A DNA stretch of 64,000 nucleotides, from contig JAIOKI010000007.1 in assembly GCA_028335825.1 (NCBI GenBank), forward strand, positions 186,001 to 250,000, given 5' to 3'. Both the position numbers and the translations under genes were made by a program. This DNA is from Nosema muscidifuracis (Eukaryota; Microsporidia; Nosematidae). The notes below the pieces were generated by a model. It did not search any database. It saw only the letters and a program-made list of their open reading frames with translations, and had not been told where the DNA came from. Below are positions 31,124-41,519 of this stretch, in pieces (the first letter of the stretch is position 1; each line of letters begins with the position of its first letter).

Positions 31124-32491
31124 ATGGATAGAATTGATAAATTTTTGAATAGACGTAAACAGAAGACGAAAAAAACAATAAAAACTAACAACAAATATTA
31201 TGAAATAACCAAAGATGATATTAAAATAGTTCGAAAATATAAAAAGAATGCTTGTTTGGATTCTACTGTTGATATGTATATTCCGTATAAATTAAAGTTT
31301 ACTAAGAATGTTGTAGACACTCCTTTAGATTTTATTAAAGAATCTGTTTCTACTGTTAATAATGATCATCTCAAAAAAATTTATAAAAAATTCGTTAAGA
31401 AAAATGATCGTATAAAATCTGTACCAGAGAATAAGAATATAATTAGAGATATTTGGGATGATACATTAGAAGATTATGATCAAAATATTGCACTTGATAT
31501 TACTGACCAATATTCTGGTAAACTATCAGATTTGAAGATGGATAAAGATGATTTAGAGAAAGAACTTAGAAAAACTTATTTAAGACAGTATTTACCAAGA
31601 GAGAAAAAGATTCTTAAGATTTCTGATATAGTAAAGAATAATTCAATAGATAAAGAATCTCTTAAACCTTATCCAGAAAAAATTTCTAAATATTATCATG
31701 TAGAAGGAAATTATGTATTAAGCAGTAGTCTCAAGATGGTGTGCACTTATAAAAATAATTTGTTAAATGTTTACGAAATACAAAATTTTTATAAAATCGT
31801 CGATTTTGAAATGTTTGGCGATATTATTACAGTTAAATTTACAGATGATTATAATTTATACGTACTTTGTAAAGATAAAGAAGATAATGTTTTGTATAAC
31901 ATAAATCTTAATGATAATAAACAAAGTATGAATAAGATTTCTGATCTAAAAAATGTAATAGATTTTGATATAGATAAGTTTAACTTGTGTATCACTAATA
32001 AGTCAGTTAAAATGATTGGTACAAATTCTGTATTAAATATACCCAAGATAGATAAATTAGTATCTGTACGTACAATTGATAACCTTGTTTTTGTTACTAC
32101 AACTAATTCTATAAAAGTATACGATCTTGTTAAGAAGATTTTGGTAAACGATTCTAAAATATTTTCATATATTGTTGATTTCATTGTATACAAGAATTTT
32201 ATATTTTTAATTAACAATTTAAGAAATATTACTATATTTGATTATGAAAGGAATATTGTTATACATTCTATGTCACAAGATTCTGATGTGTTAAGTATAA
32301 CATATAATGAAATTTATTCTTTATTGGCTGTATCTACTAATAAGGAGATACTTATATTTTATATTAATATTGGTAGTAATCAATATATACTTGTTAAAAA
32401 GATACAAGGAAGACATAATAAAATACGATTTGATAATAGAATGCCCTGGTTGTATGGAAGATTAGATAACAATATTGTTATGTACACATAG
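31124..32491 (+). CDS. ERB1: Erb1/BOP1-like ribosome assembly WD40 protein
   Basis: The first ATG of the frame is at 31124, after ACCGTTA, giving 455 residues. The N-terminal half fits a trimmed BOP1NT domain: RDIWDDTLEDYDQNI, then RKTYLRQYLPREKKIL (compare ER-x-x-DLYL-x-PR-x-RK in BOP1), then DKESLKPYPEK. The C-terminal half is a degenerate WD40 propeller ending MPWLYGRLDNNIVMYT, like the PWLF...GADGxVRLFT ending of Erb1. Erb1 works with Ytm1 and Nop7 in 60S subunit maturation in the nucleolus. WD signature residues are mostly worn away, as often in microsporidia. Confidence 0.78.
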   Translation: MDRIDKFLNRRKQKTKKTIKTNNKYYEITKDDIKIVRKYKKNACLDSTVDMYIPYKLKFTKNVVDTPLDFIKESVSTVNNDHLKKIYKKFVKKNDRIKSVPENKNIIRDIWDDTLEDYDQNIALDITDQYSGKLSDLKMDKDDLEKELRKTYLRQYLPREKKILKISDIVKNNSIDKESLKPYPEKISKYYHVEGNYVLSSSLKMVCTYKNNLLNVYEIQNFYKIVDFEMFGDIITVKFTDDYNLYVLCKDKEDNVLYNINLNDNKQSMNKISDLKNVIDFDIDKFNLCITNKSVKMIGTNSVLNIPKIDKLVSVRTIDNLVFVTTTNSIKVYDLVKKILVNDSKIFSYIVDFIVYKNFIFLINNLRNITIFDYERNIVIHSMSQDSDVLSITYNEIYSLLAVSTNKEILIFYINIGSNQYILVKKIQGRHNKIRFDNRMPWLYGRLDNNIVMYT

Positions 32492-33319
32492 AAGAATAAA
32501 TTTTTATAATTAAATAAATAATTTTAGCCAGTTTAAATAATTGAGCTGTTATTTCAAAAATCTAAAAGAGCATAATTTATATTAATTTGTGTCAAAATAG
32601 AAATTTAAATAAACATATAGTGTTTTAAATTAATTATTACAACTCTTTGGGAGTCTCTTTTTCCAAATATAATTATGATGTATGCTAGAATCTAAATTAA
32701 AGTCATAATTTGATTCATTTGATTTTGTTTTTTTAAAAATATTTTTCTTTTTCCTTGTAAATAACTACATCTTAGCCATATGAGAAAATTATTTGACAAA
32801 TAATTTTACTTAAATAATATATTCTGAGTACAATAGAAATTTAAAATTTCGTTATTCATTATATTAAATAAAAAAGTTTTTTTAATATTTGACATTTAGA
32901 TAATTTATTAAAATTTTTTGACATTTAGATTTTTTTAATGTTAGTTATTTTGTATAATTTATTAAAATTTTTTGTCAATTCGATTTTTTTTAATTTTAGT
33001 CATTTAGATTTTTTTAATGTTAGTCATTTTGATTTTTTTTTGAATGCGTGACGTATAGATTATATTCTTTAAAAAATATTTGTCAATTAGATTATTTTTT
33101 TTAAATACTTAAATATTTATTATTTATTAAGATATTTAATTTAATATACAAATATTTAAGCATTTTAAAAAAAATTAACTTACTCAACTTTAATATTTTC
33201 AGTTATATAAAATAAAAAGTTTAAAATATGGCATTTTTTAATTTTAACTACTAATAATAAAACTAAATTCTTGTGTAATAAAAAACGATAAAATCTTCTT
33301 TTTAATTTTTTACCCTTCA
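32492..33319. repeat. T-rich spacer with short repeats
   Basis: At 32880-33085, phrases near ATTTTTTGACATTTAGATTT and TTTTTAATGTTAGTCATTT repeat five or six times. The rest is plain AT-rich sequence. No gene is seen. Confidence 0.5.
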
Positions 33320-34468
33320 ATGAAATCTTCATTTTCTGAGTCTCTTTCAATATACATAAACTTACTTAAGACTACTATGGGATGTGGTATTCTAAAATAT
33401 CCTTATCTTTTCCAAGTATATGGGATATTTCCTTGTATACTTCTTACTCTTATATCAGCACTCTCTTCATATTCTGGTATAGTTTTGTACATAGATTTAA
33501 ATGATAAATATGGAAGAAATAACACTCTCTCTACTGTGAGTTTGCATTTTAAGCCATATTTTAAATTACTGGCTGATATAGTAGTTATCTTTAAGTGCTA
33601 CACTGTCTCTTTAGCTTACTTAGTGTATCTGAAATCTCAGCTTATCTTTCTTACTGAATATTTTAATCTACAAATCAATGTTTACTTTCTCCTTTTACTT
33701 ATCATCATTCTTATATCTCCTTTTATATTGTTAAACAAACTTGATAAATTAAAATATACAAGTAGCTTGGGAATTATTGCTATTTTATTCCTGATATCTA
33801 CATCTTTTTACAGATACCTCAATTTAGAGAAGTCTCATATTCTTAGTATAGATAGTGGTAACAGATCATATATTTCTAATTTGTGCCATTTTGTGTTTAG
33901 TTTTACCTGTCATCAAAATATTTTTACTGCACAAAACGAGATGACTTTTTACAATCCTCGTGTACTTAAATTAACTGCTTTATTCAGTTTTTTATCTGCA
34001 AGTTTCGTTTACCTGATATTTGGATTAATTAGTTACATGGCATTTGGTAATTATATTCAGACTTCTTTTATAGATACACATCCTAATGATGCAGTAAAAG
34101 TATCTCTATCAATTTTCTATATCTTCTTATTAGCTTTATCCATTCCTTTACAGACTAATCCTTGTAAACAATATTTCTTGAATATGATTAACGAGAAATA
34201 TTTAAAAGATGAAAAATATAAGAAAGTTTGTTATTTTACTTCTGTGTCAATGATTTTAAGTCTTTACTTTTTATCTTGTACAGATATTGAATTCGATAGT
34301 ATGTGTAAACTTATAGGAGGAACATTCTCGACATGTATGTGTTTTATATTTGCAGGAATGTATCATTTTCTGGCTTGTAAGATGACAGGTAGTAAATTTA
34401 ATAATTTGTTAGGGTTAGTAAGTTTATCTTATGGGGTATTATCATTTTGTTCTGTACTAAAGAATTAA
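33320..34468 (+). CDS. Amino-acid permease, AAAP family
   Basis: A 382-residue polytopic membrane protein. The ATG at 33320 follows TTACCCTTCA. About eleven hydrophobic segments are visible. The first carries the family phrase INLLKTTMGCGILKYPYLFQ (the 'N..K...G.G.L..P' motif of AVT/SLC38/SLC36 transporters). A later segment has NLCHFVFSFTCHQNIF, like the 'FAFxCH' stretch of the family, and DAVKVSLSIFYIFLLALSIPLQTNP matches the conserved eighth segment. These proteins move neutral amino acids across vacuolar or plasma membranes. The cargo cannot be predicted. Confidence 0.9.
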   Translation: MKSSFSESLSIYINLLKTTMGCGILKYPYLFQVYGIFPCILLTLISALSSYSGIVLYIDLNDKYGRNNTLSTVSLHFKPYFKLLADIVVIFKCYTVSLAYLVYLKSQLIFLTEYFNLQINVYFLLLLIIILISPFILLNKLDKLKYTSSLGIIAILFLISTSFYRYLNLEKSHILSIDSGNRSYISNLCHFVFSFTCHQNIFTAQNEMTFYNPRVLKLTALFSFLSASFVYLIFGLISYMAFGNYIQTSFIDTHPNDAVKVSLSIFYIFLLALSIPLQTNPCKQYFLNMINEKYLKDEKYKKVCYFTSVSMILSLYFLSCTDIEFDSMCKLIGGTFSTCMCFIFAGMYHFLACKMTGSKFNNLLGLVSLSYGVLSFCSVLKN

Positions 34469-34698
34469 ATTAGTAAATTTAATTTAAAATTAGTAATATT
34501 TATTTAAAAAAGGTTAATTTAACATACCTTTCAAAAAAATTAGTTGATATAACATTCATATTAAAAAAATAAAGTTAATTTAGAATTCATTTCAAAAAAA
34601 ATTAGTTGATATAACATACATTTTAAAAAATTAGTTAATTTAACATACATTTGAAATAAATTTAATTAAAAAAAATTAAAAGAAAAATCTTTTTATTT

Positions 34699-36090
34699 TC
34701 AAGGATACAATCTATTGGCATCTCTAGGGAATAACGAGAAATAACGAATATCTTTCATACCAAAATAAGCTTTTACAAATCTCTCCAATCCAATTCCACA
34801 TCCTCCATGAGGAGGTGCTCCCATCTTAAATGCTTCTACATATCCACCAAGGCTTTTTGGATTAATTCCACATCTCTCAATATTTGACAACAATTCATTA
34901 TAATTGTTTACTCTCTGGGCTCCTGATAAAATTTCCTCTCCCCTGATAATAAAATCGTACGAATTGGTCATTCCATTTTTATTAACTGAAGTATAGAAAG
35001 GTCTACAACTTACAGGATAATCTTTTATAACGAATATATCGGTAGACCATTTCTTTTTAACAATTTCTCCTAACCTCTTTTCATTTTCATTATTGAAATC
35101 GTCATCGATATTCATTTCTACGCCCTCTTCTTCCTTGAGTAACTTCATACATTCAACATATTCAAGAACAAGAGGTGTTTCTAAATACTTAAATTCTTCA
35201 AAATGAAAATATTTCTTGATAGTTTCAAGTTCATTCTTGTACTCCTCACTCAAAAATTTGAATATAGCTTTCAAAACATCGTATATAAAATTAATTACTT
35301 GAATGTAATCAGTAGTGATCTCCATTTCAAGATCCATTCCTACAAATTCACTGAGGTACCTGTTAATATTACTCTCTTCTGCTCTGTATACATGTCCTAT
35401 CTCATATACTCTCTTTAATCCACCAAGTATACACATTTGCTTATATAACTGTGGACTTTGAGCTAAAGTAGCCTTTCTTTTGAAAAAATCTACTGTAAAA
35501 CAATTTGCGCCTCCTTCACTAGCTCCTCCAATAAGTTTTGGTGTCTTTATTTCTACAAATCCCTTCTGTCTAAGAAAATCTCTAAATTTAAACATAATAC
35601 CATCCACTATTCGTACAAATGAATATCCTTGTGGTGATCTCATATATAAAGATCTGTTATCTAAACAAAGATGATAAGAAACAGGACTAACTCCAAATTT
35701 TTCTTGTTCTTCTTTTGTATAAGAAACGTCTTTATAAGTAAATGGAAGTACTGGTTCACTCATACTAAGTACTTTAAATGACATAACTTGTAATTCTAAA
35801 TAATCTATCGTACAACTTTTAATCTTTGTACTAACTGCAGATACAACAGATGATACTTCTATAAAAGATTCATTAGTCAATTTCTTAGTTTCATCTGTAG
35901 TACTCATTATACATTGTATTGTAATTGATTGATCACGTAGAGTAATAAATGAAAATTTTTTACCTACCTTAACATTCATAACAAATCCACGAACTGTAAT
36001 AGTCTTATTAATATGCTCATTAGATAATTCTGATAAGTTTATCATAGAAGAAATATTTATACTTGATAAAGATTTTTCTATATCGCTCAT
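34699..36090 (-). CDS. DPS1: Aspartyl-tRNA synthetase, cytosolic
   Basis: A 463-residue class II synthetase. The N-terminal anticodon-binding OB fold covers residues about 25-115 (ITVRGFVMNVKVGKKFSFITLRD). The catalytic domain has motif 2 (VYRAEESN...EFVGMDLEMEI) and motif 3 (GGCGIGLERFVKAYFG). The QSPQLYKQ phrase and the ending RYFSLFPRDANRLYP are typical of the archaeal/eukaryotic AspRS type. The N-terminal extension of fungal and animal enzymes is absent. The ATG at 36090 follows ACCCCA. Confidence 0.96.
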   Translation of the reverse strand: MSDIEKSLSSINISSMINLSELSNEHINKTITVRGFVMNVKVGKKFSFITLRDQSITIQCIMSTTDETKKLTNESFIEVSSVVSAVSTKIKSCTIDYLELQVMSFKVLSMSEPVLPFTYKDVSYTKEEQEKFGVSPVSYHLCLDNRSLYMRSPQGYSFVRIVDGIMFKFRDFLRQKGFVEIKTPKLIGGASEGGANCFTVDFFKRKATLAQSPQLYKQMCILGGLKRVYEIGHVYRAEESNINRYLSEFVGMDLEMEITTDYIQVINFIYDVLKAIFKFLSEEYKNELETIKKYFHFEEFKYLETPLVLEYVECMKLLKEEEGVEMNIDDDFNNENEKRLGEIVKKKWSTDIFVIKDYPVSCRPFYTSVNKNGMTNSYDFIIRGEEILSGAQRVNNYNELLSNIERCGINPKSLGGYVEAFKMGAPPHGGCGIGLERFVKAYFGMKDIRYFSLFPRDANRLYP

Positions 36091-38216
36091 TGGGGTAACT
36101 TTAAAAAATAAAAAAAATCTTACAAAAAAACGTCATTTTATAAATATGATTTAATGTATAAAAAATTTACTAAAATATGAAATATTAATTTTTATATTAA
36201 TTTTAATTTTTTTTAAAAATTAATTTGTTTATCAAATCGTTATCTAAAAAATATTTCCTGAGTAGTTACACGAAATGAAATTATATTTGAGATATTATTT
36301 TCAATTCTAAATAATAGGTATAATAAAACGTTTCTTAAAAGCAAATCTTAATAGTATGTTAGTTTGAAACATGAAATATTAATTTTTATTTTTAGTATAT
36401 TAACAATTTATAGAGTGAACATCTATTATATATATAGACTTAAAGATGTTTAATATATTTATTTTGGATATTACTAAACATTTAACTTAATTAAGTTTTT
36501 ATTTTTAACATAATAAACTACTTAAAGATACTCTAATGTTTAGCTCAGTCAACAATTAATGTGTATATGATTAAAACCATAGACTTGATGTAAACACAAA
36601 TATATAATTGAGTAAATAAATAATTTAATGAGTCAAAAAGATATTGAATATGAGAAAGTTTAAGAGTTTAAAATATATAATCTCTTTTCTTAATTAAATA
36701 TGAGAAGATTTCTATAAAGAAAAATGTACAGAATTTAGTGATTAACTAAAATTATATTAGCTTTTATATATAAAAATATTTTAGAGCCAAAACGAAAAAA
36801 AAACAATAAAGTTAATTCATTTGATGGCATTTTTATATCTAGACAGACAAAGACGTTTATGAATAAAAATTATTAACCAAAAAATCAATAATTTATTATA
36901 ATTTTATAATGTACCTATTGAAAGTATTTTTTCAATTATTATCATTTAAATATATAAAATGTTAAAACTTATATTGTAATATTTTTAAATTTTATTCTAA
37001 ATTTATATTGAAGTAGATAAAACTTTCCGTCTCAAAACAGGAATGTTTTTTTTTATTATTAGGGGTTAAAAAATAAATAAAATAATTTTGTTTATCATAA
37101 TTTGGGATAAATATTATACAAATATTCAACTTAACTTTTAAATTTTGTACTTTATATATGAACTAAGCTTTTCAGTTCTTTAAACGGAAATTTTTTTAAT
37201 TCTAAGGATCAAAAAATAAATATTGAAGTGTAAACTTTTTATATATAGATAGCATAAATAAATTTAGTGCTAGAAATTAAACATCTTATCTTAGTAATAA
37301 AATTTATTATTTCATAAATATTTTACATAGAAAACATTATTCTTGTAAATTACAATTTTTAACAAAACAATAGAAAAGTTCAAAAGTGTTAACTAGTAAA
37401 AAATAATATAATTTTTTTAATTTTAAAAAAGAATGAGTTATAGAAAATTATAACATCAACAATTAAAAAAATCATTGAAAAAGATTGAACAAAAAAAATT
37501 ATATATAATTCACAATTTTATATCACAAAAATTACACATATTAAAATAATTAGATAACTATTTTCATATAATAAAAATATTTTTAATTTATTTTTGAACA
37601 TCCCACAATCGTATTTTCATAATTTTGAATAAATAAAATTTTTTTTGTTACCCTCACGTCGATTTTACTATTCAGAATCGTTTGTTTAGTTTATCGAGTC
37701 AGTATTGTGAAAGCAATGAAAACTATACAACTAGAATGAAGAGTAAAGGCAGCTATTCAGTTAATGAAACTTAGAAATTTATTTTCTTACTGATGATAAT
37801 ACATTTAATGTATTTGGGTAGCTGTGTTCTGACTAGTTTTTAATTTAATATTTTTAAACATGCTTGCATGTATTTTTTCTTAAAGTGTTTGATTATTTCA
37901 AAAGCTTTATGTTTATTAAGTTTTCTTGTTGAATGTGTGAGATTAATAAATAATAATTTAATAGATTATTTTGAGAAATATTTATTTCGAAATTTTTTGC
38001 TTTAATACTAAATAATTTTTATCGTAGACATTTCTGACTTAGTTAAAAATTTATCTTACGATCAAAGCTTTGTGTGATAGTTTGGTGTGCTTCCTAAAAC
38101 TCCATTAGTGTTTTAGATTTTATATATTCAATTTACTAAAAATGTAAATCAGAATTTGGTTTTTTTCATGATAAATTATATCACATACATGAATTCTTAA
38201 TTTTTCGAAATTTGAT
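36091..38216. other. 2.1-kb gene-free region; possible RNA patch near 37640-37860
   Basis: No protein gene is supported on either strand. Most of it is AT-rich spacer without strong repeats. The part 37640-37860 is visibly less AT-rich and begins with TTACCCTCACGTCG. It contains TGATGA (37791-37796) and CTGA (37829-37832), which could be C and D boxes, around a perfect 7-bp hairpin AATACAT/ATGTATT (37798-37814). A C/D-type RNA such as a snoRNA is possible but weakly supported. Confidence 0.4.
37640..37860 (+). ncRNA. Candidate structured RNA with C/D-like boxes
   Basis: Seen: locally higher G+C, a CCC signal-like start (TTACCCTC), TGATGA and CTGA 32 bases apart enclosing a short perfect hairpin. 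Known: box C/D RNAs carry RUGAUGA and CUGA near their ends, and U3 has internal boxes around a 3' hairpin. Inference: an RNA gene may lie here. No conserved U3 box A is visible, and the strand is assumed from the box order. It could be chance. Confidence 0.2.
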
Positions 38217-38298
38217 GGCAACGTGGCCGAGTGGTTAAGGCGTCAGTCTAGAAAACTGATGGGTTCATCCCGCACAGGTTCAAATCCTGTCGTTGTCG
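38217..38298 (+). tRNA. tRNA-Ser (AGA anticodon)
   Basis: The acceptor stem GGCAACG pairs with CGTTGTC, with one G-T pair. The anticodon loop CTAGAAA gives AGA. A long variable arm (GGGTTCATCCC) is typical of class II serine tRNAs. The T arm is CAGGTTCAAATCCTG. The discriminator is G, as expected for serine. No intron is seen. Confidence 0.95.
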
Positions 38299-38336
38299 GT
38301 ATTTTTATATTTCTAAACACAACTCATTTATTTTAT

Positions 38337-38978
38337 TTAATCAAGTATCATTTTCTTAAATTCAGTAAACTTATTCGTTTTAGATAACTCATTCTCTTCC
38401 AGAACTATTCCTTCAATAATCTTCTCTAACTCATTCTCCTCCACATTATATGCATCAAGTACAAGCCTATTTATTCTATCAGCAGTATTAACTCTTATTG
38501 TTTGTATTCCTACATCTTCACAATTAAAGATTAAAAATTCTACAAATAACTCGATATCTTTTTCATAATCAATAGATACTTCATTTAAATTAGTCCGTAT
38601 ATATTCTATAATTTTTATCATATTTTCTTCATCATTTCCAGTTAAACAAGCCATTTCATATCCTTTATGTATAATTAGTGATGCAAAAATATCTTTATTA
38701 TCTTTCATTAGTCCAATGTCCATATCATTGAGTTCTGTTATACACTTATCAATTTCTCCTGATTCTATAAATTCTCGTATTTTTGATCTTCGCATAAATA
38801 AAGGATCTTCCTTACAAGAAATTCCAAGATCAGAACAGAATTGTTTATACAAAGAATAATATCCCATGTGCATGAAATATTTAAGAACCATTGTGTTATA
38901 TACGGAAGGAGATCCTACTGAGTTTATCTCAGGGAGATCTATTTGAACATCTTCGACTATTTCTTGAGTAGGAACCAT
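38337..38978 (-). CDS. GID8: Gid8/TWA1-like LisH-CTLH protein (CTLH/GID ubiquitin ligase)
   Basis: A 213-residue protein. The start at 38978 follows TCCCCTTAAATT. A LisH motif lies at about 28-52 (MVLKYFMHMGYYSLYKQFCSDLGI). The CTLH segment follows at about 64-118 (KIREFIESGEIDKCITELND). A CRA-type C-terminal region runs to the end. This order and the length match Gid8/TWA1, a core scaffold of the GID/CTLH E3 ligase. In yeast that complex degrades gluconeogenic enzymes. RanBPM-like proteins share the motifs but would carry a SPRY domain, which is absent. Confidence 0.82.
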   Translation of the reverse strand: MVPTQEIVEDVQIDLPEINSVGSPSVYNTMVLKYFMHMGYYSLYKQFCSDLGISCKEDPLFMRRSKIREFIESGEIDKCITELNDMDIGLMKDNKDIFASLIIHKGYEMACLTGNDEENMIKIIEYIRTNLNEVSIDYEKDIELFVEFLIFNCEDVGIQTIRVNTADRINRLVLDAYNVEENELEKIIEGIVLEENELSKTNKFTEFKKMILD

Positions 38979-39202
38979 AATTTAAGGGGATAAAATTATA
39001 CTTCTTGTAATAAAATATCCAGATATATAAAAAATTTGAAATTTGGCATGAGCTCATTTTTTAATAATAAATGTACATTTCAATTTTGGGAATGAAAAAG
39101 CTTAAGATAGTATTTAAATATTTACAAATGGTAGAAAGATAATTTAAAAAGAATAGTAAAATTGAAAAAAAATTTAATAATAAGCAAAATACAAATATAT
39201 AC

Positions 39203-39985
39203 TTAATGATTATAATTATAAGATTGACATACCTCATTACATGAGTAATGTTCTTCATAAACCCAGCTTTTCATACTCATAAACTTATCTAACTTCTTCT
39301 TCTTACTAATTCTTACTGTATTTATAGAGTATAAAAAAAATTCATCAATTTTATAATCAGTTAAACTTATTGACTCATGAATTTTATACAAAGAAAAAAT
39401 ATCAACAAAATATAAAGAATTACTAAACAGATATTTTATAATTTTGTGATCACTTGATATTTTAATATCATTCTGATTTGTAATAGGATTGTATAAAATA
39501 TTAAGATATTTATATATTGTACTAGAAGAAGTACGTAGAGTATATTTATAAAAATCTAGTCTATGCATATTTCCATTAATTATATTAAGAACATCATCTG
39601 TAAATTTATAAAATTTTTTTAACGATGTGTTACTAATCTTAGACATATTAATTCCCACACATCTACTAAAAGATTTGTAAATATATGGAAGAGTTCTTGT
39701 TTCTATAATAAGATTTGACATAGAAGATATTTTAGATTTATTCTTCATAAAATAGTCCATATCATCTATATCAGTAAGACATACTGAAGATTTGGAAAGT
39801 AATTTTGATTTGTAAATAGAAATATCTTCAATGTATTCAGGAATAAGATTCATACTAGATAATACAAAAGAAATAAGAGATGTTTTAAGACATCCTGAAG
39901 GGCCATATACTATAATAACTGAATTATGTCTATTTTGAAGAGCTAGTGCTAGTTCTTGTGATTTAGATACACTAACGAAATCCAT
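39203..39985 (-). CDS. P-loop protein, possible Rad17/Rad24-type clamp loader
   Basis: A 260-residue protein. I place the start at 39985 (MDFVSVSKSQ), because CCC touches this ATG. The open frame upstream runs into tRNA-Ala and has no ATG. Residues 21-35 carry a Walker A (VIIVYGPSGCLKTSLI, with GPSGCLKT). A Walker B-like strand with acidic residues follows (SSVCLTDIDDMDYF). The opening KSQELALALQ before the P-loop and the following layout recall Rad17/Rad24, which loads the 9-1-1 checkpoint clamp. The protein is much shorter than Rad17, so other AAA+ or RFC-like ATPases are possible. If right, it would act with the ATR-like kinase in this window. Confidence 0.7.
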   Translation of the reverse strand: MDFVSVSKSQELALALQNRHNSVIIVYGPSGCLKTSLISFVLSSMNLIPEYIEDISIYKSKLLSKSSVCLTDIDDMDYFMKNKSKISSMSNLIIETRTLPYIYKSFSRCVGINMSKISNTSLKKFYKFTDDVLNIINGNMHRLDFYKYTLRTSSSTIYKYLNILYNPITNQNDIKISSDHKIIKYLFSNSLYFVDIFSLYKIHESISLTDYKIDEFFLYSINTVRISKKKKLDKFMSMKSWVYEEHYSCNEVCQSYNYNH

Positions 39986-39990
39986 GGGTA
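39983..39990 (-). promoter_or_regulatory. CCC start signal that decides a start codon
   Basis: On the minus strand the sequence reads TACCCATG, so CCC touches the ATG at 39985. The alternative in-frame start would lie inside the neighbouring tRNA gene. This signal therefore fixes the start of the P-loop protein. Confidence 0.7.
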
Positions 39991-40009
39991 GTAAAAATAG
40001 TGGAAAAAA

Positions 40010-40080
40010 TGGAGCCACCAGGAATTGAACCCAGGCCTACTGCTTGCGGAGCAGCCGCTCTACCACTGAGCTATGACCCC
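40010..40080 (-). tRNA. tRNA-Ala (CGC anticodon)
   Basis: The minus strand gives acceptor GGGGTCA paired with TGGCTCC. The D arm is GCTCAGTGGTAGAGC and the anticodon loop TCCGCAA reads CGC. The T loop is TTCAATT and the discriminator is A. The wobble pair G3-T70 fits the alanine identity rule (G3-U70). It lies only 24 bases from the start codon of the P-loop gene. Confidence 0.93.
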
Positions 40081-40196
40081 GTAAGGTGAATTTTCAAATT
40101 AATTATTAAAACTTACAAATATTTTACTAGTCTTGAGAGTAAAATTAGCATTGAATTTGATTTGAAATTTAAACGTTATATTTCGAATACAAAATA

Positions 40197-40267
40197 TGGA
40201 GCAACCGGGAATCGAACCCGGGCACACTGCTCGCAAAGCAATCGCTCTACCACTGAGCTATGGCCCC
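40197..40267 (-). tRNA. tRNA-Ala (TGC anticodon), copy 1
   Basis: The minus strand gives acceptor GGGGCCA, D arm GCTCAGTGGTAGAGC and anticodon loop TTTGCGA, reading TGC. The T arm is CCGGGTTCGATTCCCGG. The 3' acceptor is TTGCTCC, so the G3-U70 pair is present. The discriminator is A. It lies 116 bases from the CGC isoacceptor. Confidence 0.93.
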
Positions 40268-41519
40268 TTATTTAAAGGGGGTTATTAGAACATGAAAATA
40301 ATATTTAAATTCTTATAATACAGAAGAAAGGTATATAAAAATAATGAAAAAGACTTTTTCTATCTTTTTTTAATAACTTTATTATTGCGTTTTTGTCTAT
40401 CAATCACTAATTTTGGATATTCGATTGCAACTTTCTTTAAATCTTTATAATAGACCATTATCATTCATCAATCGACTAGCACAAATAGCTTTATTAATTC
40501 TTTTAAATTTGTTCATCTAATTATTTTTTTAATGCATGTTTCTTTTATATCATCTTTAGTATTTAATTGGTGCCTGTCTTCTTGGTTGTTTTTTATCAAT
40601 TAAATTATCTTATTTTCTAGACTGATGTTTTTTTAATGAAAGAAAGTCATTCAAGTAACATTTCTGTACTGTTCATCTTCTTATTATTTTTGAATACTTT
40701 TTATAATATACATAAGCTAAGAAGAATTCTATGATATTAGTGTTAGGTACGGAATAACAGTTTTTATAACAAAGGATACTATTAATAAAATCCTTTGGTA
40801 CAAAACTTCTAGCAAATACATAATTTCAACAAAATTCTATAGGTTTAACCTATCTAATTATTGAATGCTCTTTTCTCTCTATCGATAATTTTGAAATCAT
40901 TTCCTATATTCTGTTTCTATCCATTATTTTAAAATCATTTCCTATTATATCTTTATTATTGAAAAGAACACTTCAGCCAATAAATCAAGAGAATTATTAA
41001 TGATATGGTTTCATTTGAAGTTACATTTTTAAAAATGCTTTGGGTAGATTGTTCTGACATTAAAGCTAGATCAATATCATTTATATAATAAAAATAATTT
41101 ATTTGTTATATCCAATAACTTTAATTATTAGATTTATAAGGTTATTAGTGTATATTAAATGTCAGTTAATTTCTCTGTCTTTCTAATATAATAAATACTA
41201 AATAATATTAATTTAAAATTGATTACTAAATGAATATTTCTTAATATAATCATTTATTTAGATTATCAATCAATGATTTTAATCAACTAATTATCATTTA
41301 AAAAAAGATATTAATTAAATATTATAATATAAATGAATATATTTAGTTAAAAAATTATAATATAAATTAATTGAATTAAAAATTATAATATAAATGAATA
41401 TATTTAGTTAAAAAATTAATAAGAAGTTAAAATTTTTTTGAAAAGAGAAAAGGAATTAAGAATATATAAAAATCATAAAGGAGTAATTGATATTTAAATT
41501 AAAAATATTTTATGATTAG
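40268..41519. other. 1.25-kb region with signs of a decayed gene on the minus strand
   Basis: No intact gene. On the minus strand, 40676-40826 is an open 51-codon run with coding character (NYVFARSFVPKDFINSILCY ... FFLAYVYYKKYSKIIRR). The same frame continues with further protein-like stretches separated by stops to about 40400. The remaining part (40860-41519) is AT-rich. There TTGAAATCATTTCCTAT-like words are duplicated (40900-40945), and AATTATAATATAAATGAATA is repeated near 41315-41400. Confidence 0.45.
40676..40826 (-). pseudogene. Remnant of a decayed host gene (unknown)
   Basis: A 51-codon stop-free run, bounded by TGA codons, has a mixed and non-repetitive amino-acid composition unlike translated AT spacer. 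Pieces such as FVPKDFINSILCYKNCY and IIEFFLAYVYYKKYS look like a buried helix pair, as in cyclin-like folds, but this is only a resemblance. No CCC signal or complete frame exists. Confidence 0.35.
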
